Shown: piece by piece, positions 57,218-64,000 of the stretch
How positions within the stretch are numbered: the first letter of the stretch is position 1
Layout: every line of letters begins with the position of its first letter
From: Alphaproteobacteria bacterium
GTDB lineage: Bacteria > Pseudomonadota > Alphaproteobacteria > SHVV01
Direction of reading: 5' to 3'
DNA: 64,000 nt
Assembly: GCA_016869275.1 (NCBI GenBank)
Contig: VGEO01000003.1
Span: forward strand, 19,484-83,483
Program-made: the position numbers and the translations under genes
Notes under the pieces: generated by a model
Databases searched by the model: none
What the model was told of the DNA's origin: nothing
Seen by the model: the letters and a program-made list of their open reading frames with translations, nothing else

Positions 57218-59835
57218 CGCCGGGCGACGGCAGGCACGTCGATCGGCTCGCGCCGGCCGGCGCGTTTGTGTTCGACCATCGCCGCGAAGGCCCGCTCGAG
57301 ATGGCGGGTGTAGCGATCGGCATCGAACAGCGGCGCCGTCCGCCGGTGCCGGGCGACCGTCGCTTTGAGCGCCAGGAGCGCGCCGCGATCGTGGGCGAGC
57401 GCGATCGCCTGGGTTTCGTAGTCGGCGAGCGACGCAACCGCGAGCTCGGGCAGGTCGAAGGCGCCGAGGAGCGAAACGCCGAGCCGGGCGGCGGGCGTCG
57501 CGCCCGCGACCGATAGCACCGGCACGCCAGCCCACAGCGTGTCGAGCGTGGTGACACCGCCGCCGTGGTAGAGGCAGTCGAGCGCCAGATCGGCGTGCGC
57601 CAACCGCGCTAGGTGGCGGCCGTGCGGCACGATCGGCGCAAACACCAGTCGGTCGGGATCGACGCCGTGAGCGCGCGCGTGTTCGCGCAAGTCGCGCTGG
57701 GTCGGTGGAAACCAGTGCCCGACCCACAGCACGCTGCCGGGGACCGCCTTCAAGATTCGCATCCATGCACCGAAGACGACCGGCTCGAACTTGCACGGGT
57801 GATTGAAGTTGCAGAACACGACCGCGTCGTCCGGCAGTCCGAGCTCGGTCCGGGTCGGAAGTGGACCCTCGCTCGGCGCCTCGACCGTCGCCATGAAAGT
57901 GTCCGGCATGTAGACCAAGGTTTCGCTGCAGTGCGGCGCGAGCGCGGGCGGGATGTAGCGGCGGTCGGTGATCAGATAGTCGATGTAATCGGCGCCGGTG
58001 GTGATCGAATAGCCGAGAAAGTGCGCCTGCACCGGTGCCGGCCGGAACGCCATGATCGGCAGGCACGAGGTGGCGGTGTGGCCAGTAACGTCGATCAGGA
58101 GATCGAGACCGCCGGCGTGGATGCGGGCGGCGCTGGCGGCGGCGGTCTTGACCGACACGTCGGCGAAGCGATCGAACGCGGCGCGATACGCGCGGCTGAA
58201 CTCCTGCGGTCCCTGCGGTTGGATCGAGTACCCAAAAATTTCGAAGCGATCGCGGTCGTGCCGCTCGATCACGTTCTTGAGCACGATCGGCAGGCTATGA
58301 ATCCAGGTGTAGCCCAACAGGTAACCGACGCGGAGCCGGTCGCCGGGCGGTCGGACATGGACCAACGGCGCGAAACGCTTGGCGTGATGCTGGTCCGCGA
58401 TGGCGCGCGCGGCGTGACTTGCCGCGGCGGCGGTGAACGCATAATCGACGGGCAGTGCCTGCAAGTTGAAGACGTCGAGTGCCAGCGGCTGTCCGGACTC
58501 GAGCTGCGCCGCGACGTCGGCGACGACTTGACGGCTGACTTGTTCGTAGCGTTGCCAGTCGCAGAGCGAGAGCAGCGCGTCGAGCAGCCCGGCGCGCGCT
58601 TTCTTGAGATCGGGTCGAACCGTCAGCAGTTTCTCGTAGACGGCGACGGTTTCTTCGAGCCGCTGCTGCGCGTTCAACATCGAGACGATCGCGCTCAGCG
58701 TCTCGGGCTTGTCGGGCGCGGCCAGCAGCGCGCGGTAGAGCGTGTCGTAAGCGCGGTCGGGTTCGCCGAGGCCGGACAATCCGATCGACTTGATGGTGAG
58801 GCCGACGACCGAATCGGGATCGCCGGCGAGGACGCGGTCGCCGAGCGCGGCGATCTCCTCGTATGCGGTTCGCGTTTCCAGAAACGCGCAATAGTCGTAG
58901 AGAACCTCGGAATTGTCGGGATCGAGTTCAAGCGAGCGCCGGTAGCAGCGGTCTGTTTCGGCATCGTCGTTGCGGTCGCGACGCAAGGCGGCGCGCAGCG
59001 CGAACGCCGGCGCCGAACCGGGATCGAGCGCGACCGCGCGGGCGGCGGCGGCCTCGGCTTCGTCGAGCGGACCGACGCGCCGGAGCGCGATGCCGCGGTT
59101 ATAGTGGATCGCCGCGTCGTTCGGCGCGAGCGCGAGCGCACGATCGAAGGCCGCGAGCGCCCGATCGATCGCGCCGGCGCGCGTCAATGCGATGCCCAAG
59201 AAGAGGAGCGGAGCGCTCGCTTGCGGGGCGATTCGCGGGGCGTCCTCCAAGGTGGCAATCGCGCCGTCGAACTCGCCATCCTCGATCTGTATTTCGCCCA
59301 GCGCGAGGCGTAGGCCGAGATCGGCCGGGTAGCGCGGCAGCGCCTCGCCGAGCAGCGCCGCGGCTTCGCGCCGTCGCTTGAGCGCCACCAGCACCCGGCT
59401 GCAGTTCAGGTGCGGGGTCGGATCGGCGGGGCGCAATGCGATCGCGCGACGATAGTAGCCGAGCGCGCCATCGAGATCGCCCAGCGCGACCAACGTACTG
59501 GCGAGATTGTTGAGGGAGTCGATATCGGTCGGGCGCAGCGCGATCGCGGCTTCGAGGTGGCGGCGGGCGTCGGCGGGCCTATTCAGCGTGAACAGGGCGG
59601 CGCCGAGACGGCTTCGAATCTCGGCGGCCGCCGGCACCTGCGCCGCCACCGACCCGTAGCAGTCGACCGCGCGCGCGAGGTGTCCCTGTGCTTGGAGCAG
59701 GCTGCCCATGTTGGCGAGCGCTTGGATGTTCGTGGGCTCGCGCTTGAGCACGCGCGCGTAGAGCCGCTCGGCCGCGGCGAAGTCGCCGGCGTTCTGGCAA
59801 ACGATCGCCGTTTGCAGAGTCTGCGCGAGGTCCAT
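57214..59835 (-). CDS. TPR protein with SPINDLY/GT41-type glycosyltransferase domain
   Basis: 873 residues. At least nine tetratricopeptide repeats occupy residues ~1-330 (for example NIQALANMGSLLQAQGHLAR, DIDSLNNLASTLVALGDLDG). After a helical spacer comes the GT41 catalytic region (~490-840) with RVGYLLGYTWIHSLPI, PVQAHFLGYSITTGADYIDY, VVFCNFNHPCKFEP and DCLYHGGGVTTLDTLWAGVP. Bacterial members transfer a sugar to proteins or surface glycans in the manner of O-GlcNAc transferase. The carbamoyltransferase downstream may decorate the same product. Confidence 0.92.
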   Translation of the reverse strand: MDLAQTLQTAIVCQNAGDFAAAERLYARVLKREPTNIQALANMGSLLQAQGHLARAVDCYGSVAAQVPAAAEIRSRLGAALFTLNRPADARRHLEAAIALRPTDIDSLNNLASTLVALGDLDGALGYYRRAIALRPADPTPHLNCSRVLVALKRRREAAALLGEALPRYPADLGLRLALGEIQIEDGEFDGAIATLEDAPRIAPQASAPLLFLGIALTRAGAIDRALAAFDRALALAPNDAAIHYNRGIALRRVGPLDEAEAAAARAVALDPGSAPAFALRAALRRDRNDDAETDRCYRRSLELDPDNSEVLYDYCAFLETRTAYEEIAALGDRVLAGDPDSVVGLTIKSIGLSGLGEPDRAYDTLYRALLAAPDKPETLSAIVSMLNAQQRLEETVAVYEKLLTVRPDLKKARAGLLDALLSLCDWQRYEQVSRQVVADVAAQLESGQPLALDVFNLQALPVDYAFTAAAASHAARAIADQHHAKRFAPLVHVRPPGDRLRVGYLLGYTWIHSLPIVLKNVIERHDRDRFEIFGYSIQPQGPQEFSRAYRAAFDRFADVSVKTAAASAARIHAGGLDLLIDVTGHTATSCLPIMAFRPAPVQAHFLGYSITTGADYIDYLITDRRYIPPALAPHCSETLVYMPDTFMATVEAPSEGPLPTRTELGLPDDAVVFCNFNHPCKFEPVVFGAWMRILKAVPGSVLWVGHWFPPTQRDLREHARAHGVDPDRLVFAPIVPHGRHLARLAHADLALDCLYHGGGVTTLDTLWAGVPVLSVAGATPAARLGVSLLGAFDLPELAVASLADYETQAIALAHDRGALLALKATVARHRRTAPLFDADRYTRHLERAFAAMVEHKRAGRREPIDVPAVARR

Positions 59836-59892
59836 GACGCAGCCATTTTCGGCCGGGTATGGTTAATAAAAGATTTCGGCCGCCGCCGCGCG

Positions 59893-60246
59893 CTACACCC
59901 CCGGCTTGCGCAGGATCGGGGCGTCGAGCGGGTAACGGCCGGCGATATCCTCGATTTCGAGCACCCACAAGTCGCGATCGCGCGCGCGTTCGCGGGCGAT
60001 GTAGGCGTCGGCTGCCGCCGCCTCGACCTCGTCGGCACCGGCGACGACCATCCAGCCGGCGGCGCCGTCGAACGATGAGCTGCGCCGCAGTAGGAGCGAG
60101 CGGCCGGCGGCGCGGATCAGGCGGAGCAAGACGGTGCCCGCATCGGGGTCGCCCCGGTGCACGACCGCGACTGGCAACGCATTGAGATCGCAGATCCGGA
60201 CTTGCGCCTGAATCCAGATTTTCGTCTTGAGCCGCGCTTCGCTCAT
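59893..60246 (-). CDS. DUF1491-family protein
   Basis: 117 residues of an alphaproteobacterial family. Recognisable segments are KTKIWIQAQVRICDLNALPV, VHRGDPDAGTVLLRLIR and RDLWVLEIEDIAGRYPLDAP. It is soluble and of unknown function. It is transcribed towards the TPR glycosyltransferase, whose ATG lies 57 bases beyond its stop, so the two could share a transcript. Confidence 0.87.
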   Translation of the reverse strand: MSEARLKTKIWIQAQVRICDLNALPVAVVHRGDPDAGTVLLRLIRAAGRSLLLRRSSSFDGAAGWMVVAGADEVEAAAADAYIARERARDRDLWVLEIEDIAGRYPLDAPILRKPGV

Positions 60247-60337
60247 CGTGCCCCATCGGCGGACGCGGGATGGACGACGGGTCCATCCCCCTTAGGTCAA
60301 TATACGACGCCGCTGGCAGGCGTCGGGCGAGGATGCG

Positions 60338-60656
60338 ATGGCGAAACGGCTGCTCCTGTTTGCGGTACTCGGCGCCGTTTTCGCCGCGACCCCCCCTCGC
60401 CCAAGAGCTGAACCCGGTCCAGCGCGAGGCGCTGACGACGACGCCGCTGCGGCGCGACCTGCTCGAACCCCGGCCGCGCGATGCGCTCGCGACCGAGCGC
60501 TACCAGGCCGAGCGCTACCGCTCGACCCTGGATCAGAGCATCCGCGACCTCGAGCGCGCGCCGTCGAGCGAGCGCGACGTCCACGACCGGTTCCGCGACC
60601 TCCGCTCCGAGCGCGACCGGATCGACCAGCGCCTACGCGACGCCAATCGGCCCTGA
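60338..60656 (+). pseudogene. Small exported helical protein, frameshifted in a C7 tract
   Basis: A signal peptide (MAKRLLLFAVLGAVFAATP) starts at 60338 but its frame then runs into an unrelated Arg/Pro-rich sequence. Removing one C from the seven-C run at 60390-60396 joins it to the frame LAQELNPVQREALTTTPLRR to the stop at 60654-60656, restoring a 105-residue protein with a normal cleavage site. The mature part is charged and helical (ERYQAERYRSTLDQSIRDLE, HDRFRDLRSERDRIDQRLRD), perhaps coiled coil. The break may be a real mutation, phase variation or a sequencing error. Function is unknown. Confidence 0.7.
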
Positions 60657-60794
60657 CGCGGGCCGACCCGATCCGTCGGAGCACGGCGACACTCCCCACC
60701 CTTCCCCCCTCTGCGAGGGTGAGTTTGAAGAGCGTGCATACTCGCCCCGCTAGGCAGAGTTGTGCGACAACTCTGGTCGATCACGGAGTTCGCG

Positions 60795-61091
60795 ATGCTC
60801 TATCTCATCGTCAATATCGACAAGCCCGGCAAGAACGATGTCCGCCTCGCCAACCGGCCGGCCCAGCACGCCTACATCGAGGCGTTCCGCGACCGCATCA
60901 AGTTCGCCGGTCCGACCGTGACCGAAGACGATGGCATGTCGACCGGGAATATGTTCGTGATCGAAGCCGCGAGCTACGCCGAAGCGGTGGCGTTCACGCA
61001 GGGCGACCCCTACGTCAGGGCCGGCCTGTTCGACACCACGCTGATCCGGCCGTGGCGGTGGACGTTCAACAAGCCCGGGCTCGATATTTGA
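60795..61091 (+). CDS. YciI/YCII-family protein
   Basis: 98 residues. The family fold shows as MLYLIVNIDKPGKNDVRL, RPAQHAYIEAF with the conserved histidine, an FAGPTVTEDDG turn, MFVIEAASYAEAVAFTQGDP and YVRAGLFDTTLIRPW. The conserved His-Asp pair suggests a small-molecule enzyme, still undefined. The ATG at 60795 matches the usual start. It precedes the hydratase gene by 78 bases in the same direction. Confidence 0.88.
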   Translation: MLYLIVNIDKPGKNDVRLANRPAQHAYIEAFRDRIKFAGPTVTEDDGMSTGNMFVIEAASYAEAVAFTQGDPYVRAGLFDTTLIRPWRWTFNKPGLDI

Positions 61092-61169
61092 GCGCAGGCT
61101 TGCACGCACCCCTTGCCCACCCGTCACGTCGCGGGCGGCGCGCCAAGGCTACGGTGAAAGGTCCTTACG

Positions 61170-62009
61170 ATGCCCTATAAAACGATCCTGCTCGAACGCC
61201 GCGCCGGGGTTGCCGTGGTTACCTTGAACCGGCCCGGCAAGAAAAACGCGATCAATCCGACCATGAACCGCGAGATGATCGCGCTGCTCGAAGCGCTCCG
61301 CTACGACGACCGCGTTCGCGTCCTCGTGATCACCGGCGCCGGCGATGCGTTCTCGTCGGGCCTCGATCTCAAGGAAATGATCGTCGACCTCGAGGACGAC
61401 CCGGCCGGGTACGACCGCATGAACCGCTCCGTCATGGAGTGGCGCGGCCGCACGCTCAAATACTACCCCAAGCCCACCATCGCCATGGTCAACGGATACT
61501 GTTTCGGCGGCGCGTTCGCGATCGTCGAAGGGTGCGACCTCGCGCTCGCTGCCGACGACGCGACGTTCGGTCTTCCGGAAATCAACTTCAAAGTGTTCCC
61601 GGCCGGCGCCGTCAGCAAGGCGATCGCCGACCTCCTGCGGCCGCGCGACGCGCTCTGGTACGCGCTTTTGGGCCGCCCGTTCGACGGCGCCAGGGCTGCC
61701 GAGATCGGCCTCGTCAACCAAGCGGTGCCGCGCGCCCGCCTGCGCCAGGAGACCATGACGATCGCGCGCGAACTCGCCGCCAAGGACCCGCACGCGCTCA
61801 AAGCGACCAAGGACGCCTATCGCCACTCGCTGGCGATGCCGTGGGACACGGCGATGAACTACGCGCTCGCCAAGGAAATGGAGCTCGTCCAACGGCAGGG
61901 CGACGCGTGGCGGCGCGAGGGCATCGGCGATTTTCTCGCCGGCAAGTACCGCCCTGGCTTCGGCGAGCGACCGCGCCAGTCCGCCAAGAAACGAGCGCGG
62001 CGCCGCTGA
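61170..62009 (+). CDS. Enoyl-CoA hydratase family, resembling p-hydroxycinnamoyl-CoA hydratase-lyase
   Basis: 279 residues of the crotonase fold. VAVVTLNRPGKKNAINPTMN, the oxyanion segment DAFSSGLDLKEM, KPTIAMVNGYCFGGAF and FGLPEINFKVFPAGAVSKAI are close in pattern to feruloyl-CoA hydratase-lyases, which convert hydroxycinnamoyl-CoA to an aromatic aldehyde and acetyl-CoA. The glutamate in LPEINF fits the catalytic position. No feruloyl-CoA synthetase or vanillin dehydrogenase is nearby, so the exact substrate is uncertain. A basic tail closes the protein. Confidence 0.88.
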   Translation: MPYKTILLERRAGVAVVTLNRPGKKNAINPTMNREMIALLEALRYDDRVRVLVITGAGDAFSSGLDLKEMIVDLEDDPAGYDRMNRSVMEWRGRTLKYYPKPTIAMVNGYCFGGAFAIVEGCDLALAADDATFGLPEINFKVFPAGAVSKAIADLLRPRDALWYALLGRPFDGARAAEIGLVNQAVPRARLRQETMTIARELAAKDPHALKATKDAYRHSLAMPWDTAMNYALAKEMELVQRQGDAWRREGIGDFLAGKYRPGFGERPRQSAKKRARRR

Positions 62010-62023
62010 GAGCGCCGCGCTTT
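61995..62023. terminator. Hairpin terminator overlapping the hydratase stop
   Basis: GCGCGGCGC pairs with GCGCCGCGC around an eight-base loop and is followed by TTTCCC. It sits between two convergent genes. The T-run is short, so efficiency is uncertain. Confidence 0.55.
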
Positions 62024-62042
62024 CCCGATCGGCGTTCGAACC

Positions 62043-63107
62043 TCAGCTCGCCAGCCACTGGGCGAAACGCTCGCTGATCTTGGCGAGGTTCGGCCCCAGC
62101 CACTCGGCGTCGGGGAAGAACCCGACCTTCTGGTTGGGCGGGTAGGTCGGCATGCGCTTGGCCTCGGCCTCGCTGAAATACTGGAACGAATCCGGGTTGA
62201 GCGGGCCGTAGGGCAGGATCTTGCAGAGATCGGCCAGCGGCTTCGCCTGCGAAACGAAGTCGATGAACTGCATCGCCTCTTTCTTGCGCGGTGTACCCTT
62301 GGGCGCGTACCAGTAGGCGTTGTAGATCTCGGCGCCGTTCCACGCGACCGCGCCCGGCAGCTTGTTCTTCTCGATCGAGTCGAAGGCGCGGCCCGACCAT
62401 AGGCCGATCACGTCGACTTCGCCGTCCTGAATGAGCTGCTGCGACTGGTTGCCCTGTTTCCACCACACCCGAATGTGCTTCTTGACTCGATCGAGGCTCT
62501 TGAAGGCGCGGTCGACGTCCATCGGGTAGAGCTTGTCGGTGGCGACCCCGTCGGCCAACAGGCCGAACGAGAGCGCCGTGAATGAGCGGTCGTAGAGCGA
62601 GCGTTTGCCCGGGAATTTGTCGACATTCCAAAAATCGGCCCAGTTCTGCGGTCCGCCGTTCGGGAACTTGTCGGTGCGGTAAAGAATGAGCGTGGCCAGC
62701 GCGATCGAGCCGACGCCGTTCTCGTAGACCGGAACCTTGAGGTTGTTGCGGTCGAGCACGCTCCAGTCGAGCGGCTCGATCAGGCCTTCGCCGTTGGCGC
62801 GCTTGATCTCGGTCGCGTTGGCATTGGAAACGTCCCACTCGAAGTTGCGGCTGTCGACCTGGGCCTTGAGCTTGGCGTACGACACCGGCGTCGCGGTCTT
62901 GATCTCGATGCCGGTCTTGGCCGTGAACGGCTTGAAGAACGCTTCGGTTTCGGCCGCCGTCCACGCGCCGCCCCAGGTGTTGACGGTGAGCGGGCCCGCC
63001 GCCTTGGCGCGGGCGATCACGAACGGCGCCGCGCCGACAATAGTAACGGTGGCGGCTGCGCCTTTCAGGAACGTGCGGCGGGACGCGCCGCGTTGCAAAG
63101 AAGTCAT
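62043..63107 (-). CDS. Tat-exported ABC transporter solute-binding protein
   Basis: 354 residues. A twin-arginine signal (SRRTFLKGAAA, then a hydrophobic stretch ending ARAKAA) marks export of a folded protein. The mature part follows the PotD/PotF and spermidine/putrescine-type binding fold: LTVNTWGGAWTAAETEAFFK, YEWDV-like FEWDVSNAN, VPVYENGVGSIALATLILYR and VDVIGLWSGRAF. The ribosome site GGAGG is strong. No permease or ATPase gene lies next to it in this window, so its partners are elsewhere or lost. Confidence 0.9.
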   Translation of the reverse strand: MTSLQRGASRRTFLKGAAATVTIVGAAPFVIARAKAAGPLTVNTWGGAWTAAETEAFFKPFTAKTGIEIKTATPVSYAKLKAQVDSRNFEWDVSNANATEIKRANGEGLIEPLDWSVLDRNNLKVPVYENGVGSIALATLILYRTDKFPNGGPQNWADFWNVDKFPGKRSLYDRSFTALSFGLLADGVATDKLYPMDVDRAFKSLDRVKKHIRVWWKQGNQSQQLIQDGEVDVIGLWSGRAFDSIEKNKLPGAVAWNGAEIYNAYWYAPKGTPRKKEAMQFIDFVSQAKPLADLCKILPYGPLNPDSFQYFSEAEAKRMPTYPPNQKVGFFPDAEWLGPNLAKISERFAQWLAS

Positions 63108-63121
63108 GGACGAAACCTCCC

Positions 63122-63520
63122 CTATTGGAATCGCGGGTCGCTTTGATCGACGCGCCGTCCGAAAATGTAAGCCCAATCGAGGCGGATTGGCGAGCGTCGA
63201 GACGCTCGGCGCCGGACGGCAGCCTCAGTTTTCGCGCATGCCGCGGCGAAGGCTCGATTGAGCGGGTTCAAGACGTACTCGAGCGCGGTGCGGCTGCCGC
63301 TGGCAATGATGACTTCGGCCGGCGTGCCCGGATGCAGTGTCGCGCCGCCCAGGACCGCGGCGGGGTCTTCGGTCAACTCGATCCGCGCGATGTACTTGCC
63401 GACGCCAGTGCGGTCGTTGGTGAAGCGGTCGGCCGAGACGCTGAGAACGCGGGCCGCGATCGGCACCGAGGCGCGCTGCGTGAACGGCGTCAAACGCACC
63501 TGCGCCGCCCTGGCACGACC
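63122..63520 (-). pseudogene. C-terminal fragment of an HlyD/AprE-type secretion adaptor
   Basis: The frame encodes only the last beta-barrel part of a type I secretion membrane-fusion protein: AAQVRLTPFTQRASVPI, GKYIARIELTEDPAAVLGG and GTPAEVIIASGSRTALEYVL followed by NPLNRAFAAA. The membrane helix, coiled coil and lipoyl parts (normally ~300 residues) are missing, and no start codon fits. The stop lies 14 bases before the solute-binding gene start. It is a remnant of a lost secretion gene. Confidence 0.7.
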
Positions 63521-63531
63521 GGCGGTGGCCG

Positions 63532-63771
63532 CTATTTTGCGGCTTTTTCCTTGTCGGCCTTGGCGGCCGGCTTGACCTCGCGGACCATGCCCTTGTCCTA
63601 GAGTTGCTGGATCAACCGCGACATGCCGTTGAACGCCTGCATGAAGCCGGAGGGGGGCATCAAGACTTGCTGGCTGAAGGTCGGCGCAGGCGCGCCCTTC
63701 TTGTCTTTCTCGGTCGGCGAGAGCGTGAAGAGGTCGAGACGGACCATGCCGCCGACCAGACTGATGTTCAT
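63532..63771 (-). pseudogene. Small gene with in-frame TAG at codon 58
   Basis: From an ATG at 63771 the frame reads MNISLVGGMVRLDLFTLSPT, then a polar linker and FMQAFNGMSRLIQQL. A TAG at 63600-63598 interrupts it, and DKGMVREVKPAAKADKEKAA continues to a natural TAG at 63534-63532. Read through it would be about 79 residues; GAG to TAG is one change. The frame is open further upstream (IYCDGV), so the true N-terminus may be longer. It lies directly before the HlyD fragment. Family unknown. Confidence 0.5.
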
Positions 63772-63840
63772 GACGCCGTCGCAGTAAATCCGTTTTCTGC
63801 CCTTGCTCGTCCCCGGCTCGTGGTCGGTTTTCGGAAAAAC

Positions 63841-63880
63841 TGGTGCCGACGACAGGATTTGAACCTGTGACCTACTGATT
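63841..63880 (-). tRNA. 3' half of tRNA-Thr(CGT): probable attachment-site remnant
   Basis: On the minus strand the 40 bases run from AATCAGTAGGTC (3' side of the anticodon stem and variable loop) through an ACAGG-TTCAAAT-CCTGT T-arm to acceptor CGTCGGC and ACCA. The 5' half (expected to begin GCCGACG) is absent from the 120 bases that follow. The pattern matches alphaproteobacterial tRNA-Thr with CGT anticodon. Partial tRNA ends of this kind are left by integration of islands or phages. Confidence 0.7.
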
Positions 63881-64000
63881 GTTCCCCGTCAGCACCCCTG
63901 AGACAGATTGATGTGTTTGGCTAGCGGAGGATTTTCGGCTCATCGTCACCGTTGAAGGGGATGAGGATGAGACCGATGAAACAGACGCCGCCGAATGGCA
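63881..64000. other. Start of probable island; no gene assigned
   Basis: This terminal stretch has 67 G or C in 120 bases, visibly lower than the coding DNA to the left. One plus-strand frame is open to the edge (VWLAEDFRLIVTVEGDEDET) but has no clear start. Nothing else is recognised. Confidence 0.3.

Noticed and set aside
10652..63600. Two in-frame TAG codons (10652-10654 and 63600-63598) as evidence of TAG recoding
   Set aside because: Other genes here use TAG as an ordinary terminator, for example the asparaginase and the paralogue at 3348, so reassignment is not supported.
63604..63870. Frame ending CRRQDLNL
   Set aside because: Its end is translated tRNA sequence, again antisense to a tRNA 3' end; the rest is antisense to the small TAG-containing gene.
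1..64000. CRISPR arrays, rRNA genes, complete insertion sequences or phage modules
   Set aside because: Reading through the window I saw no regularly spaced repeats, rRNA signatures, transposase frames or structural phage genes.

Overview
The window is GC-rich DNA from an alphaproteobacterium, most likely a member of or close to the Rhodospirillales. The evidence is gene content: an IalB-family protein, DUF1491, the YggT/DUF167/FolD gene order, a b-type GspM, ZapE and broad acyl-CoA metabolism. The lineage is an inference, because no rRNA is present. There is one intact tRNA (Ala, CGC), one tRNA 3' fragment, no CRISPR array and no complete insertion sequence.

Layout. 1-8,200: partial DMT transporter, acetoacetyl-CoA synthetase, two tandem paralogous small proteins, a Rieske protein with a long unassigned C-terminal part, quinone oxidoreductase, asparaginase and a SpoU methyltransferase. 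8,200-17,450: housekeeping and small genes (IalB, RlmN, a MUG-like glycosylase, GYD protein, ArgG, FolD, YggT, tRNA-Ala, CBS, amidotransferase, FliL-like), with several decayed genes. 17,460-22,540: acyl-CoA metabolism (CoA-transferase, two acyl-CoA dehydrogenases, DUF1989, RidA) around a vapC remnant. 22,740-37,010: a complete type II secretion operon (gspO-E-F-G-H-I-J-K-L-M-C-D) facing a secreted PPC-domain protein and an unusual protein that joins MORN repeats to a secretin N0-like domain.

37,100-52,810 is the most striking region. A pentaheme cytochrome gene converges on a tight eight-gene minus-strand operon. In transcription order it encodes: a fusion of FAD oxidoreductase, two cNMP-binding domains and four [4Fe-4S] motifs; a small membrane cytochrome b; a membrane-anchored decaheme cytochrome with a cytoplasmic FHA domain; a small secreted protein; a tandem DUF336 (GlcG/HbpS-like) protein; an outer-membrane beta-barrel; a 1,291-residue decaheme cytochrome with a C-terminal LVIVD-type propeller; and a GT4 glycosyltransferase. 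A good sigma70-type promoter and a 17-bp palindrome precede it. Together they look like an electron path from cytosolic nucleotide, through membrane and periplasm, to the outer membrane, with signal-sensing domains built into the entry modules. Substrate and direction cannot be read from sequence.

53,000-63,110: ZapE, dienelactone hydrolase, NodU-type carbamoyltransferase, a SPINDLY-type TPR glycosyltransferase, DUF1491, a frameshifted secreted protein, YciI, a hydroxycinnamoyl-CoA hydratase-lyase-like enzyme and a Tat-exported polyamine/iron-type solute-binding protein. 63,110-64,000: gene debris (HlyD C-terminus, a small gene with an in-frame TAG) ending at the 3' half of a tRNA-Thr(CGT). 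That half tRNA marks a probable integration boundary, with a mobile island to the right.
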